Shown: one piece after another, positions 8,460 to 16,290 of the stretch
How the letters are laid out: each line of letters begins with the position of its first letter
Numbering within the stretch: position 1 is the stretch's first letter
NCBI GenBank assembly: GCA_026982565.1
Contig: JALSGV010000193.1
Span: 1 to 40,935 of the forward strand
DNA: 40,935 nucleotides
Direction of reading: 5' to 3'
Origin: Gammaproteobacteria bacterium
GTDB lineage: Bacteria > Pseudomonadota > Gammaproteobacteria > SZUA-140
Program-made: the position numbers and the translations under genes
Notes under the pieces: model-generated
Database searches by the model: none
Told to the model about the DNA's origin: nothing
Seen by the model: only the letters and a program-made list of their open reading frames with translations

Positions 8460-9593
8460 ATGCAAACCAATATCACAGAACTGAGCCAAAACCGCATCGT
8501 GGCCAGAATACGGAGCAAGTCCCATATCACGCCCCTCTCCCAGGAGCGCCTGGCAACAGCAAAGACTTCCTATACCACGCGCGCTGTCCCCCTGGAGATG
8601 ATCGCCACCCTCATCAACGGGGATGTGACGCCGGCGCCCGGCGACCTGGTCCTGGCGCGCATCGACAAACTGGGCCAGCACACCCGCCTGGAGCTGGGCA
8701 CCGGCCGCAAGGCGCCCCTGTTCGTCGGCGATGAGGTCATCGTCAGCTACGGACACCGCTATGCCCCCGACCAGTTCGAGGCGGAGGTGCCTGAGAGCCT
8801 GGAGCCCTGCCACCTGGTGGCCGCCGGCGGCATCGCCGCCGCCATGCTGTCCCGTCACAGCAAAAAGAAAATGCCCACCCGCATCACGCCCCTGGGTCTG
8901 CTGGGCAACGACAATGGGCGCGTCATCAATCTCTCCGACTGGTCGCTGTCACCCATCGACACCCCACACTCACAGCCCCTCACCCTGGCCTCCGTGGGCA
9001 CGGCCATGAACGCGGGCAAGACCACTTCCGCCGCCTATCTCATCCGGGGACTGGTCAATGCCGGCCTCAAGGTGGGCGCCGCCAAGCTGACGGGCACGGG
9101 CGCCGGTGGCGACGTATGGCTGATGCGCGATGCCGGCGCCAGCGTCGTCTATGACTTCACCAACGCGGGCTATGCCTCCACCCACCAGCTTTCACTGCAG
9201 GAACTGGAAGACATCACCACCCTGCTGACGGGCCACCTGCAGGCCGCCGGCGTGGATATCATCGTCCTGGAAGTGGCCGACGGCCTTTACCAGGAAGAAA
9301 CCGCCGCCCTGCTTGAGTCCGGGACCTTCAGGAACACCGTGGATGGCGTCATGTTCTGCGCCGGGGACGCCATGGGCGCCGCCATGGGGATAGAGTGGCT
9401 GCGCCGCCGCCAACTCCCCGTGTTTGCCGTCAGCGGCGCCCTGACCGCCTCCCCCCTGGCCTGCCGCGAGGCGGAGCGCGCCGGCGACCTGCCCATCCTG
9501 GATCTTGCACGCCTCTCCAATGAGCGTATCTATTCAGAGATAGAGCAGTGGCTGGGCGTGCAGACGAGCGAAGGGGCAAAGGTGCTGCAATGA
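8460..9593 (+). CDS. P-loop NTPase-fold protein of unknown function
   Basis: A 377-aa cytoplasmic protein with no signal peptide. The first 115 or so residues look beta-rich (PGDLVLARIDKLGQH, APLFVGDEVIVSYG). A C-terminal nucleotide-binding domain has a P-loop SVGTAMNAGKTTS (about 178-190) resembling dethiobiotin synthetase or MobB P-loops more than classical ATPases. A switch-like stretch AKLTGTGAGGDVWLMRDAGA and an acidic IIVLEVADG strand follow. I do not recognise a named family. It is the first gene of a four-gene operon and overlaps the ABC exporter gene by 4 nt (ATGA), implying a shared task. AGGAGG stands 11 nt before the ATG. It could be a ligase or kinase acting on a small molecule later exported, but this is speculation. 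Confidence 0.85.
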   Translation: MQTNITELSQNRIVARIRSKSHITPLSQERLATAKTSYTTRAVPLEMIATLINGDVTPAPGDLVLARIDKLGQHTRLELGTGRKAPLFVGDEVIVSYGHRYAPDQFEAEVPESLEPCHLVAAGGIAAAMLSRHSKKKMPTRITPLGLLGNDNGRVINLSDWSLSPIDTPHSQPLTLASVGTAMNAGKTTSAAYLIRGLVNAGLKVGAAKLTGTGAGGDVWLMRDAGASVVYDFTNAGYASTHQLSLQELEDITTLLTGHLQAAGVDIIVLEVADGLYQEETAALLESGTFRNTVDGVMFCAGDAMGAAMGIEWLRRRQLPVFAVSGALTASPLACREAERAGDLPILDLARLSNERIYSEIEQWLGVQTSEGAKVLQ

Positions 9594-11299
9594 AACGCCT
9601 CCTGAAGTGGCAGGATCACAACAGGATATTGCTGGTGCGCCTGGTGCTCAACGGCTTGTTTCAGGCCGCTGTCACCGTCACCACCGCACTGCTGGTCAAG
9701 CTCACCTTCGACCGTTTCATCTCCACGGAAGCCGCGGCACCGGGGCATCTGCTGGGCTGGATCGCCGCAGGCTTTCTCATTGCGGCGGGCTGTGGCGCCT
9801 GGCTGCGCCTCACGGAGCGCGCAGACGCCGAGAAGCTGGGGCAGGATTACATCCATCACCTGCGTCTCTCCCTCTACCGGCACATGAGCCGCATTCCACC
9901 GCGCACCCTGCAGAAACGCAGTCAGGGCAGCACCATGCTGCGTTTCGTGGGTGACCTGAGCGCCATCCGCCAGTGGATCAGCCTGGGGCTGGCGCGCCTG
10001 CTGGTGGCCGGCATCACCATCGGCGCCACCCTGCTGGCCCTCATCGCCCTCAACGGCCTGCTGGCCCTCATGGTGGGTTCGGTGCTGGCGCTGGGCGCGC
10101 TGTGTTCCCTGGCGCTGGGCAGGCCCATGCAGGCGGCCGTGCGCGAGGCGCGCCGCCGTCGTTCCTACCTGGCAGGCAACATCAGCGAAAAGATCAATGC
10201 CATGGCCGTGGTGCAGGTATGCGGGCAGACACAGCGCGAACACAACCGCCTCGCACGCCAGAGCCAGCGTCTCAAAGAGGCCATGGTGTCTCGTGCGCGG
10301 GTCATAGGGAAACTGCGCGCCGTCACTGAAGGCACCGCGGCACTGGCAACGGCCGCCGCCCTGGTGATGGGCGCCATTGTCGTGGGCAAGGGGCAAGCCA
10401 CCCCGGGCATGGTGGTCGCCGTCATGAGCATCGTGGGTCTGCTCATCCCCCCCATGCGCGACCTGGGGCGGGTCTATGAATACTGGCAGGGGGCCCAGGT
10501 GGCGCGCCAGAAGATCCACGAGTTTCTGGCCATCCCGGCCAGCGCCCACACCGACAACCGCACCCGGCGCTTAAAGGACGGCAACGGCCTGCTAGAGTTC
10601 CACCGGGTCTCCGTGCGGGGCTCCCTGCGGCGCTTCTCCGCCGTGGCCCAGCCCGGCAAGGTGATCGCCGTGGTCGGCCCCAACGGGGCCGGCAAATCCA
10701 CCCTCCTCGCCCTCGCCGCCTGTCTCATGGAAGCCGACAAGGGACGCGTACTGCTCAACGGAAAACCCATCACCCGCCTGACGCCGCAATCCCTGCGCCG
10801 CGCGGTCGGCATGGTCAGCCCGGATCTCCCCCTGCTGCGCGGTACCATCGAACGTAACCTGTGCTATCGCTGGCCCAAGGCGACCGAAGACCAAATCACC
10901 CGAGTGAAGACCGTGTGCGGCCTGGACGCGCTGCTCGACGATCTGCCCGAGGGTGGCCAGACCCGGCTGACGGATGGCGGCCTCAACCTCTCCCTGGGAC
11001 AGCGCCAGCGCATCGCCCTGGCGCGCGCCATCCTCGGCAACCCCGGCCTGCTGTTGCTCGACGAAGCCGATGTCAACCTGGATCCCGCCGCACGGAAAAT
11101 TTTCCGGCGGGTAATTTCAGACTACGAGGGTACGGTGCTCATGGTCACCCACCATATCGACATGCTGCGACTCGCCGACGAGGTGTGGCACCTGGAGAAT
11201 GGCCTCCTGGTGGAGACGGGCACGCCCAATGAGTTATTAGGAAACGGAGAAGGTGCGACTGCACGCCTGTTCCACAATGTTCACATATTGGCGTCATAA
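9590..11299 (+). CDS. ABC exporter, fused membrane and ATPase domains, altered Q-loop
   Basis: A half-transporter of 569 aa that should act as a homodimer. A six-helix exporter domain (about 1-310) is followed by an ABC ATPase. Walker A is GPNGAGKST (363-371), the signature LSLGQRQR (467-474), Walker B LLLLDEAD with catalytic E492, and the H-loop H521. The Q-loop region reads MVSPD where exporters usually have VPQD, so the conserved glutamine near position 411 is missing. The ATG at 9590 is chosen because it overlaps the previous stop as ATGA; a frame-consistent GTG upstream at 9548 would bury the start in the neighbour. The substrate is unknown. The hydrolase and porin genes downstream suggest trans-envelope traffic of one compound. 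Confidence 0.88.
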   Translation: MKRLLKWQDHNRILLVRLVLNGLFQAAVTVTTALLVKLTFDRFISTEAAAPGHLLGWIAAGFLIAAGCGAWLRLTERADAEKLGQDYIHHLRLSLYRHMSRIPPRTLQKRSQGSTMLRFVGDLSAIRQWISLGLARLLVAGITIGATLLALIALNGLLALMVGSVLALGALCSLALGRPMQAAVREARRRRSYLAGNISEKINAMAVVQVCGQTQREHNRLARQSQRLKEAMVSRARVIGKLRAVTEGTAALATAAALVMGAIVVGKGQATPGMVVAVMSIVGLLIPPMRDLGRVYEYWQGAQVARQKIHEFLAIPASAHTDNRTRRLKDGNGLLEFHRVSVRGSLRRFSAVAQPGKVIAVVGPNGAGKSTLLALAACLMEADKGRVLLNGKPITRLTPQSLRRAVGMVSPDLPLLRGTIERNLCYRWPKATEDQITRVKTVCGLDALLDDLPEGGQTRLTDGGLNLSLGQRQRIALARAILGNPGLLLLDEADVNLDPAARKIFRRVISDYEGTVLMVTHHIDMLRLADEVWHLENGLLVETGTPNELLGNGEGATARLFHNVHILAS

Positions 11300-11310
11300 G
11301 GAAACGAGAC

Positions 11311-12153
11311 ATGCTCGACGACACCGCATTGAAAATTTCTGATACCGCGGATACCCAAAGGGAACGCCCCAGAGTACACGCGCTGATGGAACACCCGGAG
11401 CAACGCTACCTGCTCTATCGCCCGCAGAACGTGTGCGCGGACTCCCCCATGGTCGTCACCGTACATGGCATATCGCGCAATGGGCGGGAACAGATCGAGC
11501 AGTTCCAGGCCTGGGCCGACCGCTACCAGGTCATCCTTCTCGCCCCCCTGTTCACCAAACCAGTATTCAAGGATTACCAGCGCCTGGGTCGCGTTGGACG
11601 CGGCGAACGCGCTGATCTGGCGCTGGCGCAGATGATCAGCGAGGCTGCCGACATCACCGGAACTGAACAACGGCGGGTCTTCCTGTTCGGCTATTCGGGG
11701 GGCGGGCAGTTCGCACACCGTTTTGCCATGGCCCATCCACAACAGGTAGCGCGCATCGCCATCGGCGCCGCGGGCTGGTACACCTATCCCGACCAGACAC
11801 GCAAATATCCCTATGGCGTGCGTGACTCCGACGCCCTACCCGGCCTGGTCTTCGACCCGGCTGAGTTCCTGCAGGTGCCCGCCCTGGTCCTGGTGGGTGA
11901 GTGGGATGCGGAACGCGACCCGGGACTCAACCGCGCCCCCCACATCGACAGGCGCCAGGGCACGACGCGCATCGAGCGGGGAAGACGCTGGGTCGAGGCC
12001 ATGAATAAGGCCGCGTCCAGCTACGGTTACGACACGGATTATTGCTTTGAGATTCTCCCTTCCAGCGGCCATTCCTTCCTGGAAAACATGCAGCAGGGAA
12101 AGATGGGAGAGCGGATTTTTGAATATTTTTTCGGACATAAGGAGGAACAGTAA
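11311..12153 (+). CDS. Alpha/beta hydrolase, putative esterase
   Basis: A 280-aa alpha/beta-hydrolase-fold protein without a signal peptide, so probably cytoplasmic. The nucleophile elbow is GYSGGG with S129. The oxyanion motif VHG is at 51-53, D199 in VGEWDAERD is the likely acid and H254 in SSGHSF the likely base, so the catalytic triad looks intact. The fold resembles the polyhydroxyalkanoate depolymerase/feruloyl esterase-like group, but the substrate cannot be read from sequence. The gene lies 11 nt after the ABC exporter and ends 1 nt before the porin start, so all are co-transcribed. RBS AAGGAA precedes the ATG. In this context it may cleave an imported ester or thioester, or release a product before export. 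Confidence 0.85.
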   Translation: MLDDTALKISDTADTQRERPRVHALMEHPEQRYLLYRPQNVCADSPMVVTVHGISRNGREQIEQFQAWADRYQVILLAPLFTKPVFKDYQRLGRVGRGERADLALAQMISEAADITGTEQRRVFLFGYSGGGQFAHRFAMAHPQQVARIAIGAAGWYTYPDQTRKYPYGVRDSDALPGLVFDPAEFLQVPALVLVGEWDAERDPGLNRAPHIDRRQGTTRIERGRRWVEAMNKAASSYGYDTDYCFEILPSSGHSFLENMQQGKMGERIFEYFFGHKEEQ

Positions 12154-12154
12154 T

Positions 12155-13321
12155 ATGAAGGCGAAAACAGGAATAGTTCTGGCTTTGGCCGCGGTGTTCA
12201 CAGTTCAGGTACAGGCGGCCACCACGGAGGCAAGCCCCACGAGGGGTATTCGCATTACTTCGGACGATAAGAGTGCTTCTCTGCGCATCAGCGGCAGACT
12301 CCATGTTGACTCCGCCTCTTTCAACGAAGACGTGACGCCGCTCGACAATGACATCATTTTCCGCCGCGCCCGCCTGGCGGCCTCGGGAAAATTTCTCCGC
12401 GACTGGCGTTACCGCTTCGACTATGACTTTGCGGCCAACAGCGATTACCGTATCAAGGGCGCCTATCTACGCTACGACGGCCTCCGTCCCCTCAAGATCG
12501 CGGCAGGCAATATACAGGAGCCTCTCAGCCTGGAAGAGATGACCAGTTCCAATCGCATCACATTCATGGAGCGCGCCATGATCAGCGCATTCACTCCCAG
12601 TTACCACCTGGGCGGCCTGCTAAGCACCCACGGAAAAAACTGGAGCCTGGCGGGCGGGCTGTTCGAGAAAACCATCGGTGAACAGAATACCGATAAATTA
12701 TCCAGCGGCTGGGGAACGGCGGGTCGCCTGACCTTCGCGCCCATCAATGAAAAGAAGCGCGCCCTGCACCTGGGAATCTCTGGAGAATATCGCGAACCGG
12801 ATTCCAATACTGTCCGCTACAGCACACGCCCCGAATCCAAGGTAACGAACAAGCGCCTGGTCACCACCCGCACCATCAGGAATGTCAGCGACACCCTGAT
12901 CTACGGCCTGGAAGGCGCTCTCATCCAGGGCCCCTGGTCCCTGCAGGGCGAATACATGCGCGCCAACGTCAAGCGCACTAGTGGTGGAGACCTGGCATTC
13001 GATGGCTGGTATGCCTTCGCCAGTTGGTTCGTCACCGGTGAATCGCGCCGCTACAGCGCCAAGAAAGGCAGCTTCCGCCAGATCAAACCGAAGGGCAAAT
13101 TGGGCGCCTGGGAGCTGGCCGCCCGCTTCAGCACCATCAACCTCACTGATCAGGATATTAAGGGGGGACAGGAAGACAACACCACCTTCGGCGTCAACTG
13201 GTACCCCAACCGCAACTTGCGCCTCATGGCCAACTACGTCCTGGTCAGCGCGGACCCCAACCGCAATGGCGTCAAGGACGAGCCGCGCATAATGCAATTC
13301 CGGGCGCAGTATCACTTCTGA
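12155..13321 (+). CDS. Outer-membrane porin, OprO/OprP-like family
   Basis: A 388-aa outer-membrane beta-barrel. The signal peptide covers residues 1-21, cleaved after VQA. Alternating hydrophobic and polar strands follow, and the protein ends in QFRAQYHF, whose C-terminal Phe is the Bam recognition signal. The internal pattern (GRLHVDSASF, RRARLAASGKF, YRFDYDFA, FGVNWYPNRNLRLMANYV) matches the phosphate-selective porin O/P family. The ATG at 12155 is chosen over an upstream in-frame ATG at 12047 because AAGGAGGA lies just before it and the signal peptide begins there. It is the last gene of the exporter operon. Phosphate, polyphosphate or another anion are possible cargoes; proximity to pst is suggestive only. 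Confidence 0.88.
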   Translation: MKAKTGIVLALAAVFTVQVQAATTEASPTRGIRITSDDKSASLRISGRLHVDSASFNEDVTPLDNDIIFRRARLAASGKFLRDWRYRFDYDFAANSDYRIKGAYLRYDGLRPLKIAAGNIQEPLSLEEMTSSNRITFMERAMISAFTPSYHLGGLLSTHGKNWSLAGGLFEKTIGEQNTDKLSSGWGTAGRLTFAPINEKKRALHLGISGEYREPDSNTVRYSTRPESKVTNKRLVTTRTIRNVSDTLIYGLEGALIQGPWSLQGEYMRANVKRTSGGDLAFDGWYAFASWFVTGESRRYSAKKGSFRQIKPKGKLGAWELAARFSTINLTDQDIKGGQEDNTTFGVNWYPNRNLRLMANYVLVSADPNRNGVKDEPRIMQFRAQYHF

Positions 13322-13349
13322 TTCTGAACAGGGAAAATGACTTGCGCCT

Positions 13350-13730
13350 CTATTTCACTACCTGCAGGTGAGGTTTCTTGACCCCCTTGGGCGGGGTGTC
13401 CGTTGGCGGAGGAGTATCGGTATCACCGTTTTCCAGCACCATGCCGCGTCCGTTCTCCCGCGCATAGATGGCGAGGACGGCGTTGGTGGGCACGTGGACT
13501 TCCATCTTCTGGCCATCGAAACGGGCCCCGAACATGATCCAGTCGTTCTCGATCTGCAGGCCATGCACGGCGCTGTGGCTGAGGTTGAGTATGATCTTGC
13601 CGTTCTCGATGTATTTCTCCGGCGCCTTCAGGCCGGGAGCGCTGGCGTCCACCAGGATATATGGGGTGAGGCCGTTGTCCGTGATCCACTCATGAATGGC
13701 GCGGATCAGGTAGGGGCGGCTGGAGGTCAT
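13350..13730 (-). CDS. sspB: ClpXP protease specificity-enhancing factor SspB
   Basis: Adaptor that tethers ssrA-tagged and other substrates to the ClpXP protease. The product is 126 aa. The folded domain (about 1-105) starts SSRPYLIRAIHEWI and includes the substrate-groove region of the family (YILVDA, INLSHSAV-like ILNLSHSAVHGL, ARFDGQ). A low-complexity Pro/Thr linker leads to a C-terminal tail KPHLQVVK, which corresponds to the ClpX-binding XB motif (LRVVK in E. coli). The ATG at 13730 is chosen because the family begins there; in-frame ATGs further upstream fall inside sspA. It starts 8 nt after sspA ends, the usual sspAB operon. It converges with the porin gene. Confidence 0.93.
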   Translation of the reverse strand: MTSSRPYLIRAIHEWITDNGLTPYILVDASAPGLKAPEKYIENGKIILNLSHSAVHGLQIENDWIMFGARFDGQKMEVHVPTNAVLAIYARENGRGMVLENGDTDTPPPTDTPPKGVKKPHLQVVK

Positions 13731-13738
13731 TTCCACAG

Positions 13739-14371
13739 TCAGAGCCGGCCCCCCATCTCCTTTTCGATTTCCGAGAGGCTGGCCTGGAAGGCCTCGCGTC
13801 CGAAGAGGCGATCTGCATAGTCTTTCACAGCCTTGGCCTGGGGCGGCAGCTCCACGCCATAGACCGGCAGGCGCCATAAAATGGGGGCCAGACTGCACTC
13901 CACGAGGGCGAACTCATCGCTCATGAAGAAAGGCTTCTTTGCCAGCAACGGCGCCATCATGATGAGCCCGTCGCGGATGCTCTTGCGCACTTGTTCGGCC
14001 CTGGCTTCGTCGCCGCTCTCCAGGTCGCCGAGAATGCTGTACCAATCCTCGTCGATGCGATGGAGCATGATGCGGGCCCGCGCGCGGGAAACGGGATCCA
14101 CCGGCATCAGGGGCGGATGGGGAAAACGCTCGTCCAGGTATTCCATGATGATCTGGGAGTTGTACAACACCAGGTCGCGATCCACCAGCACCGGCACGGA
14201 ATCATAGGTATGCAGATCGATCAGGTCTTCGGGGGGATTACTCATATCGACGTCGATGACGTCGGTGCCGATATTCTTTTCCGCCAACACGATTCTGACA
14301 CGGTGACTCAAAGGGCATTCAGGCTTGGAATAAAGGGTCATAGCAGGTCTTCGGGTGGCCAATGTCGCCAT
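13739..14371 (-). CDS. sspA: Stringent starvation protein A SspA
   Basis: RNA polymerase-associated protein of the GST fold that alters promoter choice during starvation and stress. The product is 210 aa, close to the 212 aa of E. coli. The N-terminal thioredoxin-like domain (11-90) contains TLYSKPECPLSHRVRIVLAE, and the surface pocket P84-H85-P86, essential in E. coli SspA, is present in ERFPHPPLMP. A C-terminal helical domain follows. The ATG at 14371 is preferred because it matches the E. coli N terminus; an in-frame ATG at 14341 would trim ten residues. GGAG lies 11 nt upstream. sspB follows 8 nt downstream. Confidence 0.94.
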   Translation of the reverse strand: MATLATRRPAMTLYSKPECPLSHRVRIVLAEKNIGTDVIDVDMSNPPEDLIDLHTYDSVPVLVDRDLVLYNSQIIMEYLDERFPHPPLMPVDPVSRARARIMLHRIDEDWYSILGDLESGDEARAEQVRKSIRDGLIMMAPLLAKKPFFMSDEFALVECSLAPILWRLPVYGVELPPQAKAVKDYADRLFGREAFQASLSEIEKEMGGRL

Positions 14372-14569
14372 TATGCGCTGTTCTCCATGTTCCTTGGTTT
14401 TATCATCCCCATTGCCTGAGTCCGGCGGATACCGAAACATAGGCGAAAAACAGGTAATCTTCTATCTGTCTCCGGTGCTCTCGACACCGGTTGGGCACAC
14501 AAATGTTGGAATATAACATATCTGCCGGGGTTTCGTCACAGCACCACAGGGCGCGCCATGGCAACGGCC

Positions 14570-15364
14570 TTACTTGAAGCCGCGCTCGGCCTTGATACGC
14601 TCATAGGCCTGGCGGATATCGTGGGTCTTCTGTTCCGCCAGCTTCATCATTTCCTCCGGCAATCCCTTGGCCACCAGCTTGTCGGGATGGTGCTGGTTCA
14701 TGAGGCGGCGATAGGCCTTCTTGACTTCCGCATCGCTGGCCGTCTCGCTGATATCGAGGATCTCGTAGGCCCGCGCCAGGTCGAGGGTCTTTTTCCCCGC
14801 CACCCCGCCGGCGTACTGTTCGCGGGCGGCCCGTATCATGGCATCCAGGTGCTCGAACTGGCGTTGCGAGAAACCCAGACGCTCACAGATGTAGATCAGG
14901 GTCTTGCGCTCATCGGGATGCATGGCGCCATCCGCATAGGCGGCCTGAATGAGGATTTCCAGGAACATGCGCATGAGGGCATGGCGGTGGCGGCACTCTC
15001 GCTTGAACTGATCCAGCACCTCGTCCAGGGCAAAGCCCGGCTGCTTGCCCTCGCGGTAAAGCTTCTTGGCCAGTTTCTCCAGGGTGGGGTTGAGCTGCAT
15101 CTGATCCATGACGGACTGGGCCAGACGAATCTCATCCTCGCTGACGCGGCCATCGGCCTTGGCGAGATGACCCATGACGGAAAAGGTGGCGGTGAAAAAG
15201 GCCATCTGGGTCCGTTGCTGACCGCCCAACAGGCCCTCGCCCCCCCCTATCTGTTCCACCTTGGCATCGAGATTGTGCCCCAGGGCGGCGCCGATCAATG
15301 CACCCAGCGGTCCACCCAGCATGAAGCCGACAGTGCCCCCGAACAGTTTGCCCCACCAACTCAT
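14570..15364 (-). CDS. djlA: Co-chaperone DjlA, membrane-anchored DnaJ-like protein
   Basis: Inner-membrane J-domain protein that stimulates DnaK and affects envelope stress signalling. The 264-aa product has the three expected parts: an N-terminal Gly-rich membrane segment (about 8-30), a TerB-like helical domain (about 48-185) and a C-terminal J domain (about 198-262) with HPD at 226-228 in NQHHPDKL. Length and order match E. coli DjlA (271 aa). The ATG overlaps a possible 20-aa upstream ORF by ATGA, which itself overlaps the cytochrome c gene. AAGGAAG is the likely ribosome site. The sequence assignment is secure; the unusual coupling to a c-type cytochrome gene is the odd point. Confidence 0.94.
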   Translation of the reverse strand: MSWWGKLFGGTVGFMLGGPLGALIGAALGHNLDAKVEQIGGGEGLLGGQQRTQMAFFTATFSVMGHLAKADGRVSEDEIRLAQSVMDQMQLNPTLEKLAKKLYREGKQPGFALDEVLDQFKRECRHRHALMRMFLEILIQAAYADGAMHPDERKTLIYICERLGFSQRQFEHLDAMIRAAREQYAGGVAGKKTLDLARAYEILDISETASDAEVKKAYRRLMNQHHPDKLVAKGLPEEMMKLAEQKTHDIRQAYERIKAERGFK

Positions 15365-15423
15365 GATGCCGCTTCCTTCTGGGCATTTGCTTTCATGAAC
15401 CCCTCCGTGTCAATCACGCTCAT
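15361..15423 (-). CDS. Possible 20-aa ORF bridging cytochrome c and djlA
   Basis: A 21-codon frame whose ATG overlaps the stop of the cytochrome c gene (CAATGAGC) and whose stop overlaps the djlA start (TCATGAGT). The encoded peptide (MSVIDTEGF...KEAAS) is hydrophilic and resembles nothing I know. The double ATGA arrangement would let ribosomes re-initiate from cytochrome c through to djlA. It may be chance, since there is no strong ribosome site before its ATG. Confidence 0.3.
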   Translation of the reverse strand: MSVIDTEGFMKANAQKEAAS

Positions 15424-15890
15424 TGAAAGCGCTCTTCGCGATCGAACCAGGCGGCATACACAGGGTCCGGCCACAGGGACTGAAACCAGGCGATGACGGC
15501 ATCGATCTCGGCAGGCGTCAGCTTGTCGCCCCAGGCTGGCATATTGCCCTGACCCGGCGGGCTGCCGTTGCGGATCATTTCCCGGAGCTGGCGCGTGGGA
15601 TGATGCCAGGCATGGCCACTGCCATTGAGCGGCGGCGGCGGAAACAGGCCGTCCGGCCCACGCTTGCGCCATTCGGGATCGCCCTGCGCCTGGTCACCGT
15701 GGCAAAAGGCACAGTGTTTTTGAAACACCACCTGTCCCTGGCTGACCAGGGTCTGGTCCGTCTGTCGTATGATGCTGCTGCCATTGGGGGTCTGGATGAC
15801 ATGCTGTCCCATGGTGCTGGTATCGCAGCCCGCCAGTACGGCCATGCTCCCCAGCAGGGCAAGCAGGCTGATTCTGTAACATTGTCTCAT
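15420..15890 (-). CDS. Lipoprotein c-type cytochrome, single heme
   Basis: A 156-aa predicted lipoprotein. The signal sequence ends in the lipobox VLAGC with C22 as lipidation site. One heme-binding motif CAFCH (C60, C63, H64) is present, and M117 in GQGNMPAW is the probable sixth ligand. A Pro-rich segment FPPPPLNGSGHAWHH lies between them. This resembles small class I cytochromes that receive electrons in the periplasm. The start codon overlaps the stop of the LysR remnant upstream as ATGA, and its own stop overlaps a 20-aa ORF leading to djlA. The electron partner is unknown. It may be expressed from the old lysR promoter. Confidence 0.88.
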   Translation of the reverse strand: MRQCYRISLLALLGSMAVLAGCDTSTMGQHVIQTPNGSSIIRQTDQTLVSQGQVVFQKHCAFCHGDQAQGDPEWRKRGPDGLFPPPPLNGSGHAWHHPTRQLREMIRNGSPPGQGNMPAWGDKLTPAEIDAVIAWFQSLWPDPVYAAWFDREERFQ

Positions 15891-16162
15891 TGCAAATATT
15901 TCCCTCCGGACAATGGGGCCCAGGCAATGTCGGGCAGGCGCCAGATGTCCCGTGATTCATTGACGATAAATTCCCTGAAGGCCTGCACCATGGGAGACAG
16001 GCACCTGCCCTCGCGGTGTACAATATACCACTGGTGCGCGATGGGGAACGACTCCACATCGAGCATGGCCAGGCGCTCCAGCTCCAGAGCATGCACAGAG
16101 ACAATCGCGCGAGTGAAACTCAGGTGGTGGGTGACGGTCCCGAAGACTTTCAGCTGGCGCAA
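15887..16162 (-). pseudogene. LysR-family (CbbR-like) regulator remnant with internal deletion
   Basis: A 91-residue frame starting with TTG. Residues 1-19 (RQLKVFGTVTHHLSFTRA) match the extreme N terminus of a CbbR-like helix-turn-helix. From about residue 20 the sequence jumps to the C-terminal end of the effector domain (LDVESFPIAHQWYIVHREG, LSPMVQAFREFI). About 200 residues in between, including most of the DNA-binding domain, are missing, and the frame is kept across the join. No ATG sits at the proper start; a stop codon lies 11 codons upstream. It is therefore a decayed gene. Its stop overlaps the start of the cytochrome c gene, so the remnant may persist as a leader. Confidence 0.78.
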
Positions 16163-16261
16163 GGTATTAAGCGACTCTGAATAAATTCCTTGCGATTATT
16201 ATGAGTGAGGGCGCGCGTCTCTGGCAAGCGCCCTACCATGGAAGGAAAGATGACAGCGGCC

Positions 16262-16290
16262 GAATACGAAATATATTATTGCCGGGTTAA
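16262..16290. repeat. Dispersed AT-rich repeat copy ending in TTGCCGGGTTAA
   Basis: A 29-nt unit beginning GAATACGAAATATATTATTG and ending in CCGGGTTAA. It matches 27 of 29 positions with the copy at 21180-21208 and is also close to the reverse-strand copy at 19153-19180. It overlaps the stop codon of the reductase gene at 16287, so the repeat supplies that stop. Confidence 0.7.

Noticed and set aside
14472..14490. Hairpin CCGGTG-N7-CACCGG upstream of sspA
   Set aside because: Short stem with a 7-nt loop and no T run; it lies in the sspA promoter side and its role cannot be supported.
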